Origin: Patescibacteria group bacterium AH-259-L05
GTDB lineage: Bacteria > Patescibacteriota > Patescibacteriia > UBA2591 > UBA6264
DNA length: 33,066 nucleotides
Assembly (NCBI GenBank): GCA_027717985.1
Contig: JALLOO010000008.1
Span: forward strand, 1 to 33,066
Direction: 5' to 3'
Part shown: piece by piece, positions 8,631 through 16,495 of the stretch
How the letters are laid out: the number at the start of each line of letters is the position of its first letter
Numbering within the stretch: position 1 is the stretch's first letter
The notes under the pieces: generated by a model
Told to the model about the DNA's origin: nothing
The model's input: the letters and a program-made list of their open reading frames with translations, nothing else
The model's database searches: none
Translations under genes and position numbers: made by a program

Positions 8631-8993
8631 ATGTATTTAATAGCGCGGTTGTTTTTAAATGCTATATTTTTGCTCATAGCAACTTATTTTATGAAAGGTG
8701 TCGAGGTATCTGGATTTTATTCTGCTATTATGACAGCTTTATTTTTGGGTATAGTTAATGCAGTAATCAGACCTATTTTCATTTTTTTGACTTTGCCAAT
8801 AAATATTCTTACCTTAGGATTGTTTACGTTAGTGATAAATGGTTTATTGATTTTATTTGTCGCGAGTTTTGTTAAGGGGTTTGAGGTGAGCAGCTTTTGG
8901 GCAGCGGTTGGTTTATCTATATTTCTGTGGATTGGTTCTTGGTTAACCAATACTTTTATTATTGCTAAAATGTTTAAACAACACGATACATAA
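8631..8993 (+). CDS. Phage holin family IV (YvlD/PF04020-like) 4-TM protein
   Basis: GIVNAVIRPIFIFLTLPINILTLGLFTLVINGLLILFVASFVKGFEVSSFWAA. Confidence 0.88.
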   Translation: MYLIARLFLNAIFLLIATYFMKGVEVSGFYSAIMTALFLGIVNAVIRPIFIFLTLPINILTLGLFTLVINGLLILFVASFVKGFEVSSFWAAVGLSIFLWIGSWLTNTFIIAKMFKQHDT

Positions 8994-8997
8994 TTCT

Positions 8998-9240
8998 ATG
9001 CTTACGTTATATATCAAATCAGGATGCCCCTATTGTATTAAAGTGCTTAATTTTACCAAGGAGCACAATATTGATTTGATCGAAAAAGACGCATATGCAG
9101 GTGAGCAAAATATGAAAGAATTACTGGAAAAAGGCGGGAAAAATCAAGCACCATTTTTAGTTGATGACACAAAAGGCGTTTCAATGTACGAATCTGATGA
9201 TATTATAAGCTATTTTAAGAAAAAATATGATAATGTTTAG
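8998..9240 (+). CDS. Glutaredoxin-like protein
   Basis: MLTLYIKSGCPYCIKVLNFTKEHNI, CPYC active site; start at 8998 preferred over 8962. Confidence 0.85.
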   Translation: MLTLYIKSGCPYCIKVLNFTKEHNIDLIEKDAYAGEQNMKELLEKGGKNQAPFLVDDTKGVSMYESDDIISYFKKKYDNV

Positions 9241-9270
9241 CCCAGTGTGTAGGGACACATTATTTGAGCG

Positions 9271-9317
9271 TTATCCCCATATGTTTATGTTGACAAGTTG
9301 CTTCCATAAATTATAAT
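9271..9317 (+). promoter_or_regulatory. TTATCCCCA box (9271-9279), -35 TTGACA (9290-9295), N16, -10 TATAAT (9312-9317)
   Basis: Direct reading. Confidence 0.75.
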
Positions 9318-9368
9318 AGAGGTAGTTGTTTTTTTAAAATAGCAAGGACGTCCTCAGGAGGAGATAGA

Positions 9369-9629
9369 ATGAACAAAAAAGATCCTGGTGTCGTAAAACT
9401 AGTTGATACGATTAGAAAAGAGAGTAAGTCGGTGATAAGAAGACTAGGGGCGGTTGGGATGACACAGTCGGCAATTGAAAAATTTTTTGATGGCGAAGAA
9501 GTTAAAGAGTGTGTCCATTGTCATACTCCAAATATGATCGAAGTGCATTATGACAAGGACAACGAGAGGTCAACATATGAATGTTTGAATTGTTCTAAAA
9601 CACACATGAAAGACTGGAAAGAAGATTAA
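9369..9629 (+). CDS. Small zinc-ribbon-like protein of unknown function
   Basis: CVHCHTPNMIEVHYDKDNERSTYECLNCSK (two CxxC); SD AGGAGGAG. Confidence 0.75.
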   Translation: MNKKDPGVVKLVDTIRKESKSVIRRLGAVGMTQSAIEKFFDGEEVKECVHCHTPNMIEVHYDKDNERSTYECLNCSKTHMKDWKED

Positions 9630-9655
9630 ATCGGTCTCTGAGAGGCCGATTTTTA
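9629..9655 (+). terminator. Intrinsic terminator AATCGGTCTCTGAGAGGCCGATTTTT
   Basis: Stem plus T-tract. Confidence 0.8.
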
Positions 9656-9708
9656 CTCCTCCTACTCTATTTGACAAAAGTAGTAGAGATGATATAATTA
9701 AATACAAT

Positions 9709-10143
9709 ATGAAGCTTGTTATCCAACGGGTCGGGGAGGCATCAGTGGAGGTTGAAGAAAAAACCATTGCAAAAATTGGCAATGGTATGCTTGTTTTAGT
9801 TGGCATTTCAAAAGATGATGATGAAGACATTGTTAAAAAATTAGCGCAAAAGGTAATAAAACTAAGAATTTTTCCTGATGATCATCGTGATATTAATCGT
9901 TCAGTTGAAGATGTAGGGGGCGAAATACTCGCTGTGTCTCAGTTCACCTTATTGGCTGATACGTCAGCGGGCAATCGACCAGGGTTTAGCTATGCTGCCG
10001 AACAGAATAAGGCGCAGAAATTATTTAATTTTTTTATAGGTGAACTTAAAACTTCGGGACTGAAGGTTGAAACAGGCGAGTTTGGTGCCTATATGAAGGT
10101 ACATTTAGTCAATAATGGTCCGGTAACTATTATTTATGAGTGA
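9709..10143 (+). CDS. dtd: D-aminoacyl-tRNA deacylase
   Basis: MKLVIQRVGEASVEVEEK, VSQFTLLADTSAGNRPGFSYAA, NNGPVTI. Confidence 0.95.
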   Translation: MKLVIQRVGEASVEVEEKTIAKIGNGMLVLVGISKDDDEDIVKKLAQKVIKLRIFPDDHRDINRSVEDVGGEILAVSQFTLLADTSAGNRPGFSYAAEQNKAQKLFNFFIGELKTSGLKVETGEFGAYMKVHLVNNGPVTIIYE

Positions 10144-10144
10144 A

Positions 10145-11353
10145 CTACTCTACGCCTGAAAGTGTAAGAGCTTCCTGCTTCACAGTCGAGGGCAACCCCT
10201 CAACTCCACAGGCGTTACTTCCCGTAGTCCCTACGGTAGTTAAACCTAAGGTAAGAATATTTCTGGCTGCGTTTACATCTCTGTCTATGGTTAAGCCGCA
10301 TTCAGAACATTGGTGGATTCTGATGGCCAAGGATTTAGGAACTGCTTTTCCGCAACCAGAGCACATTTGAGATGTATTCTGGGGATTCACTCCTATAACA
10401 TACACACCAGCTTCTTCCGCTTTGTACGTAAGCATGTGTAGGAATGTACCCCAAGAAACATCAGTAATTGATTTTGCTAAATATTTGTTCCTGATCATAC
10501 CTTTGATGTTTAATTTCTCAAAGGCAATGAATTGAAAGGTATTGACCAGAGATCTGCTTACTTTATGTAAAAAATCTGTTCTTTGATTATATATTCTTTC
10601 ATGTAATTGAGCTACCTTTAATCTTGATTTGTTTCTGTTTTTACTCGTTAGTTTCTTTTTGGAATGTTTTCTTTGAATCTGCACCAATTTTTCTTCTGAT
10701 TCTCTTAAATATCTCGGGTTATCTACTTTGTTTTCTTGAGAAGTGGTTACAAAATTGTTCAAACCTACGTCAATGCCGATCATATGTTCTTGCTTGATAT
10801 TTTCAATCTTTGGTTTATCTGGTAATTCTTGATCAATCTCAACTGAGAAACAAGCATACCATTTATTTGTGTTTGTTCTCCTGATGGTTAAAGTTTTAAT
10901 CGTTCCTTTCATTTCTCGATGAAGTATAATTGTAACAGGGCCAATTTTAGAAAGAGTAAGTTTGTTGCCCTTTACTGCAAATCCTGATTGCGGATACACC
11001 AAACTATCATATCTGTTTTTCCCTTTAAATCGTGGATATCCTGGTTTCTGAGTTTTTCCATTCTTATTTTCTACAACTCTTCTAAAAAAGTTTTGAAACG
11101 CTTTATCTAAACGTCTGGGAACATCTTGTAACACCTGAGAGTATATTTCATGTAATTCTGGCTTTTGGTTTTTAAGCGCTGGTAGTTGTTTTATCTGATC
11201 AAAACAAGAAATCTTTGTTTTATCCTTTTCATACGCATTTCTTCGTTGTGCTAAGCAATGATTGTATAGCCAGAGGCAAGAGGAGAGGATTTTTTCAAAA
11301 GTTTCCTGCTGTGTTTTAGTTGGATAGAGTCTGTATTTATAGGTTCGTTTCAT
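10145..11353 (-). mobile_element. tnpB: TnpB (IS200/IS605 OrfB family RNA-guided nuclease), apparently intact
   Basis: RuvC motifs MIGIDVGLNNFVT, FIAFEKLNIKGM, DRDVNAARNI; zinc finger CSGCGK...CSECG; start MKRTYKYRLYPT at 11353. Confidence 0.93.
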
Positions 11354-11357
11354 ATAA

Positions 11358-11969
11358 TTAGTTTCCCTCACTCGTAAAGTGAATAATGTTTTTTACTTCT
11401 CCGACAATGTGAAAATTTTCATCTTTCTTTACCACTTCATGAGTATATTTTGGATTTAAAGATTCTAACACAATATGTTTCCCTGCAAATATAATCTTTT
11501 TGATTTTTGCTTCGTGGTTATGAATCACAATACCCAGTTGGCCTGATCTCACCTGTGTTTGTTTGACTGCTAACACCAGATCATTTTCAAATATCCTGGG
11601 CTCCATTGAATCGCCTCGGGCCTTAACTAAAAACACTTGATCTGAAACACCAAACACTTTGGTAGAAAGCGGTATCCGATCAATTACATTTTCTTGTACC
11701 AGTAGTCCGTTTGGCCCGCACTGAGCCATACCATAGAGATTAACATAGGTTAAGTCTTCTACTGGATCTTTAAGAACAGTGTAGTCTTGCGGGTAGGCTG
11801 GATTTCGCCGAAGATATCCTTTTTTCTCAAGCTGATTAATATGGTAGAGAGCGGTATTAGGTGAGTTCACCCCTATTTCTTGAGCTATATCTCTCAGCGT
11901 CATACCCCTAACACCTTTTTTAAGTACATTGAGAATTATTTTTTGTTTAGGGTGAAGTTTTTGAATCAT
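11358..11969 (-). CDS. LexA/UmuD-like S24 autopeptidase repressor with N-terminal winged helix
   Basis: LRDIAQEIGVNSPNTALYHINQLEKKGYL; YGMAQCGPNG (Cys-Gly candidate cleavage site); KARGDSMEP (Ser) and HNHEAKIKKI (Lys). Confidence 0.88.
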   Translation of the reverse strand: MIQKLHPKQKIILNVLKKGVRGMTLRDIAQEIGVNSPNTALYHINQLEKKGYLRRNPAYPQDYTVLKDPVEDLTYVNLYGMAQCGPNGLLVQENVIDRIPLSTKVFGVSDQVFLVKARGDSMEPRIFENDLVLAVKQTQVRSGQLGIVIHNHEAKIKKIIFAGKHIVLESLNPKYTHEVVKKDENFHIVGEVKNIIHFTSEGN

Positions 11970-11997
11970 ACATTTTGTTTTAAAATATATTTATTCC

Positions 11998-12047
11998 ATC
12001 CTATATTTTATAGGATAAAATATATCTTGTCAATTAAGTTATCCACA
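11998..12047 (-). promoter_or_regulatory. lexA-like promoter TTGACA-N17-TAAAAT with palindrome ATCCTATA-TTT-TATAGGAT (11998-12016) and TTATCCACA box (12039-12047)
   Basis: Direct reading; palindrome overlaps the -10. Confidence 0.75.
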
Positions 12048-12125
12048 GGCTTGTTTTATAGGGAATTTAATTCAAAAACCATTAAAAATATGTTAGCGTA
12101 TAATAAGAAGATGCGAGTTTTCATC

Positions 12126-12145
12126 CCTGCCTGCCGGCAGGCAGG
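12126..12145. repeat. 20-bp perfect palindrome CCTGCCTGCCGGCAGGCAGG
   Basis: Direct reading. Confidence 0.9.
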
Positions 12146-12195
12146 TCATCCTCTGAAGGGGATACGTTTTCTTGCTCGCGTTCTATAAAAAAGGT

Positions 12196-12393
12196 ATGGA
12201 ACAAGAAATTTTAAAAAAAGTTGAAGAGAATGCAAAAAACCTTGAAAAAATTTATGCGTCTGTTGAAAAGACGAGAAAGTATTTTCGTTGGACGCTTATT
12301 ATCACTATAGCCGTTATCGTCTTGCCCTTGATTGCATCGGTCTTTGTCATTCCGTGGTTAATCGGCAACATTACTTCACTGTACGGTTTCTAA
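12196..12393 (+). CDS. Small protein: short coiled-coil plus TM segment(s)
   Basis: MEQEILKKVEENAKNLEKIYASVEKTRKYFRWTLIITIAVIVLPLIASVFVIPWLI; start moved to 12196. Confidence 0.7.
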   Translation: MEQEILKKVEENAKNLEKIYASVEKTRKYFRWTLIITIAVIVLPLIASVFVIPWLIGNITSLYGF

Positions 12394-12532
12394 AGTATGA
12401 TGATGTTGGACTTCATCATAAGGTTACAGTTATTACCAGACTCAACCTGATAGTTTATTTTTTTGTCTATGGCAAGAGCTTGACATCAGGGGGAAATTTT
12501 GCTAGTATATACTAAAAGAGGAGGATAGATCA

Positions 12533-13339
12533 TTGAAAAAAGTAATATGGGGTATATGTTTATGTGTAAGCATAGGAAGTTCCCAGTTTAATCTTGACCG
12601 CTTTGTTGGTGAAGATTTGCACTATGACGTAGTATGGGGAGCTTTGGAAGTTGCAGAAGTTAGTGGCAAGGTTTCGTTTGTAGAAAACGATTCATCAAGA
12701 ATGAGTGTAATGTTTAAGTCAGAAACTGTTGGGTGGGTTAAATTCATCTTTGATGAATTAGATTCAATATATTCTGAATTCACTGCTTCATCGGGTGAGC
12801 TCATCCGTTCGTATCGATTTGCACGCTGGGATCTTTTAGGGTTCGCTCCACGGATAGATGAAATAACTATTACCAAGGATGGCCCGCATATGACGTATAG
12901 TTTTGAGGGCCCTGGAGAAGAGTCATGGCAACGATCAGTCGTAGTAGATAGTAATTTTTCTCCAGTAGTGGATTTAGGAGATATGTTTAGTTCAGGAATG
13001 GTTATGCGTACCTTAGTAAACGACGTAGGTGATTATCATTATTTTAGGATTTTCGGAGCGATAGATAAAAATTTGGTTCCTAAATTATTTCCATTGCTGA
13101 TTGAAGGCGAAGAGAGTATAGAGATTGATGGTGTGAGCTACGAAACGCTCAAATGCCGTTTTGAAATCGTTGATACCAGTGTAGTATTCCGTGATTCAAA
13201 GGTTGTGATTTGGATAACGAATGATTATCGACGTCTACCGGTACAGCTAACCGTGACCGTAACAGTGCCCATTCTTGGCAAGGAAATTGTTACCGTTATA
13301 TTGAATCATGAAAAATCAATATTACCCTCGTATAAATAA
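12533..13339 (+). CDS. DUF3108-like secreted protein (TTG start)
   Basis: Signal-like N-terminus, GEDLHYDVVWGALEVAEVSGKV, ITNDYRRLPVQLTVTV; SD AGAGGAGG; promoter TTGACA-N17-TAGTAT at 12480-12508. Confidence 0.65.
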   Translation: MKKVIWGICLCVSIGSSQFNLDRFVGEDLHYDVVWGALEVAEVSGKVSFVENDSSRMSVMFKSETVGWVKFIFDELDSIYSEFTASSGELIRSYRFARWDLLGFAPRIDEITITKDGPHMTYSFEGPGEESWQRSVVVDSNFSPVVDLGDMFSSGMVMRTLVNDVGDYHYFRIFGAIDKNLVPKLFPLLIEGEESIEIDGVSYETLKCRFEIVDTSVVFRDSKVVIWITNDYRRLPVQLTVTVTVPILGKEIVTVILNHEKSILPSYK

Positions 13340-13340
13340 A

Positions 13341-13374
13341 AAAGCTCTCATCAGCAAATGCGGCGAGAGCTTTT
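13341..13374 (+). terminator. Intrinsic terminator AAAGCTCTC...GAGAGCTTTT, directly followed by repeat A3
   Basis: Inverted repeat. Confidence 0.75.
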
Positions 13375-13436
13375 AAAGTTTAGCAATAAGATACTATACT
13401 TTTTAAGGTTCTGCGAGCGCAGCGAGCAGGTTCTTA
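13375..13436 (+). repeat. Family A repeat, copy A3 (divergent)
   Basis: AAAGTTTAGCAATAAGATACTATACTTTTTAAGGTTCTGCGAGCGCAGCGAGCAGGTTCTTA. Confidence 0.8.
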
Positions 13437-13507
13437 AAGTTTGGATAAAGATATTATTCCTTTCAGACTTCAAGGTTCTGACGAGCGAAGCGAGGAACGG
13501 TTCTTAT
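13436..13507 (+). repeat. Family A repeat, copy A4, abutting A3
   Basis: AAAGTTTGGATAAAGATATTATTCCTTTCAGACTTCAAGGTTCTGACGAGCGAAGCGAGGAACGGTTCTTAT. Confidence 0.9.
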
Positions 13508-13542
13508 TAATAGTAAAATCGGAGATCGTGGCTCTGATCTAA

Positions 13543-14373
13543 TTAGAGGTAATCTAAAAGCGCTTCGTAGTTAATAAATTTAAAAATTTTAAACCCCCAG
13601 GCAATTAAAAGCGAGAAGTTGTTGGTCAAAAGCAGTATACCAAGGAGAATAAGGAATACACCACCAATGATTGAGACGATATGTAGATATTTGGTTGCAT
13701 GGCGAATATACTGCGATGCTTTTCCAACGCCGGCGGCAATTATAAGAAAGGGGATCGCAAGTCCTAAAGAGAAAATAAATAAAAGAAAACCGCCCTGAAT
13801 AGCCGTAGTAGAGGTTGAGGCAAGGAGAAGAATCGAGGCTAAAATCGGCCCGACACACCCGGTCCATCCAAATGCGAATGAAGCGCCCACAATAAAGGAG
13901 GTAAGCGATTTATTATATTTTGAAGAATCTAAAGTTTGGATAAGGATATTACTCCTTTCAAACTTCAAGGTTCTTCCGAGCGGAGCGAGGAAGGTTCTTA
14001 TTTTTTTAAGCGGCTTAATTTTAGCAAAAAAAGGAAGCTTTATTATCCCCAGTATAGAGAACCCAAAAACAATTACTAAAATACCCGCAATGCGCGTTAA
14101 CCATATGCGATAGGGGACTAATGCTTGTCCAACGAGCCCAGCTGCAATACCAAAGAAAATAAAAATAGCGCTAAATCCTATAACAAAAAATAGGCCATTG
14201 GTAAAAATCTTTTTCTTGGCCTTTTTTGATTTTAAGGGATTTTTTAAGTCATGTATTGAAACACTACTGATAAAGCCAAGGTACGCCGGCACTAAGGGAA
14301 GGGTACACGGTGCAAGAAAGGTTAAGATGCCGGCAATAAATGCGGGGATGATAAGGGGGATGGCTTCATTCAT
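13543..14373 (-). CDS. ccdA: Cytochrome c biogenesis/thiol-disulfide TM transporter, CcdA/DsbD family (contains in-frame family A repeat)
   Basis: IPAFIAGILTFLAPCTLPLVPAYLGFIS; FGWTGCVGPILASILLLAS. Confidence 0.9.
   Translation of the reverse strand: MNEAIPLIIPAFIAGILTFLAPCTLPLVPAYLGFISSVSIHDLKNPLKSKKAKKKIFTNGLFFVIGFSAIFIFFGIAAGLVGQALVPYRIWLTRIAGILVIVFGFSILGIIKLPFFAKIKPLKKIRTFLAPLGRTLKFERSNILIQTLDSSKYNKSLTSFIVGASFAFGWTGCVGPILASILLLASTSTTAIQGGFLLFIFSLGLAIPFLIIAAGVGKASQYIRHATKYLHIVSIIGGVFLILLGILLLTNNFSLLIAWGFKIFKFINYEALLDYL
13931..14001 (+). repeat. Family A repeat, copy A5, inside the ccdA ORF
   Basis: AAAGTTTGGATAAGGATATTACTCCTTTCAAACTTCAAGGTTCTTCCGAGCGGAGCGAGGAAGGTTCTTAT. Confidence 0.9.
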
Positions 14374-14864
14374 ACGTTGAATAATTCTTTTGTTCGTTTT
14401 TGCATTTCATTAAATTTCATAGGACCTCTTTTATGAAAGATAATAGTCCTATCTTCATTTACAAAGATTGTTTCAGGCATTGAAAATCCGCCAATTGATT
14501 GGTAAAACAAATCTTTTGGGTCAAGAAGAAAGATGAGCTCATTACTTATGCCGCTGTCATCAGTATATTTTTTGTTGGTACTTAGAGATTCCGCGCGATT
14601 TATTGCAATAATAACAATTTGATCTTCAAATTCTTTCTGAAGTTTTGCAAAGTCTTTGAGCTCTTCGAGACAAAATAAACACCATGCGGCCCAGGAGTTT
14701 ATTACTATAGGCGTGCCTTTGAAATCAGAAAGCTGGACAGTATCCCCTTGATAATTTTTTAAACTAAAATTAGGAGCTGTATTATCAGAAGAGCGAGGAG
14801 AGATAAGTATGATACCAATAATCACCATTACAATACTGGTGATAATGATAACTATTTTAGTCAT
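14370..14864 (-). CDS. TlpA/ResA-like membrane-anchored thioredoxin
   Basis: APNFSLKNYQGDTVQLSDFKGTPIVINSWAAWCLFCLEEL; start/stop overlap with ccdA. Confidence 0.88.
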   Translation of the reverse strand: MTKIVIIITSIVMVIIGIILISPRSSDNTAPNFSLKNYQGDTVQLSDFKGTPIVINSWAAWCLFCLEELKDFAKLQKEFEDQIVIIAINRAESLSTNKKYTDDSGISNELIFLLDPKDLFYQSIGGFSMPETIFVNEDRTIIFHKRGPMKFNEMQKRTKELFNV

Positions 14865-14873
14865 ATGGAGTTA

Positions 14874-15935
14874 TCATTTATATAATTCTGTATCTGGATG
14901 CGCCACTGCCCAACTAAACCAAAAAGCAGAAAAAGGGTTGATACGCTCCTCGTCTCCAGCTGGCGATCTTCTAAACATTCTCACTACATCGAGCTCTTTG
15001 TCGTAACGCAACAAAATAGTGGTATTTTCAAAAATATCTTCAACCACCCCCTTTGCTTTGATTGCCTCAACATGGTAGGCCTTTGATTTGCCATCGGTGA
15101 CAATACCAAAGACAAAGGCATCGTTGGGAAGTCGTGTATCAGTTGGTCTGGCTAATGAAAGAGAAAGATTTGTCACCGAGAAATAATCGCCGTACGGGCT
15201 CGATCCATAAAATTTGCTGGCACCAGTATCGCGTGAAAGCACGTGGCCATCCGGATGTAATTTTTTCCACTTGCCATAGCGTGCTTGATCTGAGGGCAAG
15301 ACACTAAGTTTCGTACCAGTCATTTCACCTACTACGGCTTCACCCAAAATTTGCGGCCACAGGCTGTCAGTTTTGCGATCATACATAACCAGATTTGATT
15401 TCCATAGCTTCCCCGAGGTGCCGAATTCAACGCGTTCACCTTTGACAAGTGGATCAAATATATATCCCGTAAGACAGAGCGGGCAATAGGTGACCAAGAT
15501 ACGCTCTCCTTCCACGGTATCGTTTACCATCTCATGCCACACAAGAATTTGATAAGGATAGAAACGATGTGTATTTCCGCGAGAGAAGACAACACCTGGT
15601 TCATCATCGTTAAGAAATTTGTTTGCCTCTTTAATAGAGATAAACTTTGGGTTATCAATAGAAGGAATACCGTCTTTTGGCGGCCCACCACTGATGATTT
15701 CTTCCAAGGGTATGCTGTGCTTTACCCCATCAGTTACTATGATTTCTCTTTCACTTTTTTCTATCTGAACTTTCTTTTGTTCAAAGACAGTCTCTTCAGT
15801 AGATAGAACTTCTGTTTCTGTGACGGATTTTTCAGTAACAGGTTCTTTAACCGTCTTTTTCGAAAGGAATTGCACGACAATAACGCCGGTGATTATCAAA
15901 ACTAAAATTATAACTACGAGAAAAGTAGGTCTCAT
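14874..15935 (-). CDS. DUF3179 domain-containing protein
   Basis: TYCPLCLTGYIFDPLVKGERVEFGTSGKLWKSNLVMYDRKTDSLWPQ. Confidence 0.9.
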   Translation of the reverse strand: MRPTFLVVIILVLIITGVIVVQFLSKKTVKEPVTEKSVTETEVLSTEETVFEQKKVQIEKSEREIIVTDGVKHSIPLEEIISGGPPKDGIPSIDNPKFISIKEANKFLNDDEPGVVFSRGNTHRFYPYQILVWHEMVNDTVEGERILVTYCPLCLTGYIFDPLVKGERVEFGTSGKLWKSNLVMYDRKTDSLWPQILGEAVVGEMTGTKLSVLPSDQARYGKWKKLHPDGHVLSRDTGASKFYGSSPYGDYFSVTNLSLSLARPTDTRLPNDAFVFGIVTDGKSKAYHVEAIKAKGVVEDIFENTTILLRYDKELDVVRMFRRSPAGDEERINPFSAFWFSWAVAHPDTELYK

Positions 15936-15961
15936 TGAATCGCTTTATATGTGTTAAATCA

Positions 15962-16033
15962 ATAAGAACCATTCCTCACTTCGTTCGTCAGAACCTTGAA
16001 GTTTGTAAGGAATGATATCTGTATCCAAACTTT
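15962..16033 (-). repeat. Family A repeat, copy A6
   Basis: Reverse complement matches the A2/A4 consensus. Confidence 0.9.
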
Positions 16034-16044
16034 AAAGGATTAAT

Positions 16045-16200
16045 TTATGCGCCGCAGCATTCTTTAGCGTATTTGCCCGATCCGCAGCCACACGTTTTTT
16101 CCTGAGATCCGCAGCCACATCCATCACCTTCTTTTAAATCACGCCCGCAGTTCTTGCATTTGTATTCTTCCTTTTTTGACTTTTTAAAAAATTTAAACAT
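16045..16200 (-). CDS. 51-aa Cys-rich protein with SEC-C-type motif
   Basis: MFKFFKKSKKEEYKCKNCGRDLKEGDGCGCGSQEKTCGCGSGKYAKECCGA, translated by hand; CxxC plus CGCGSGKYAKECC. Confidence 0.75.
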   Translation of the reverse strand: MFKFFKKSKKEEYKCKNCGRDLKEGDGCGCGSQEKTCGCGSGKYAKECCGA

Positions 16201-16219
16201 ATCTTTTTAGTTATATTTT

Positions 16220-16382
16220 GGATATGTGCCTTCGGCACATAACTAATCTCGGAATTTTGGGAAAATCCTTGAAACTAAAGTTTGGATACAGATATCATTC
16301 CTTACAAACTTCAAGGTTCTGACGAACGAAGCGAGGAAGGTTCTTATTGATTTCAGGATTTTTAAAATTCCTCAATTATAAG
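16220..16382 (-). repeat. Family B repeat, copy B2, interrupted by family A copy A7
   Basis: GGATATGTGCCTTCGGCACATAACTAATCTCGGAATTTTGGGAAAATCCTTGAAA [A7] TGATTTCAGGATTTTTAAAATTCCTCAATTATAAG. Confidence 0.8.
16277..16347 (+). repeat. Family A repeat, copy A7, nested in B2
   Basis: AAAGTTTGGATACAGATATCATTCCTTACAAACTTCAAGGTTCTGACGAACGAAGCGAGGAAGGTTCTTAT. Confidence 0.9.
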
Positions 16383-16495
16383 GCGACCTTTTTTTGATTC
16401 TCACTGTAAGTTATACTAACAGAAAGAAGGAAAACAATCGATATAGCACCTGTGGATATCTTGGCAGAAATCAACAAATGTGATATACTAGTGTT

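Noticed and set aside
8631-8993. Prophage indicated by a holin-like gene
   Set aside because: PF04020/YvlD-type membrane proteins are common chromosomal proteins; no other phage genes nearby.
10140-10370. 76-aa plus-strand ORF over the tnpB 3' end
   Set aside because: Antisense to the conserved TnpB C-terminus; no independent support.
12039-12047. Replication origin from DnaA-box-like TTATCCACA motifs
   Set aside because: Boxes are single and tied to promoters; no cluster, no dnaA/dnaN, no AT-rich unwinding region evident.
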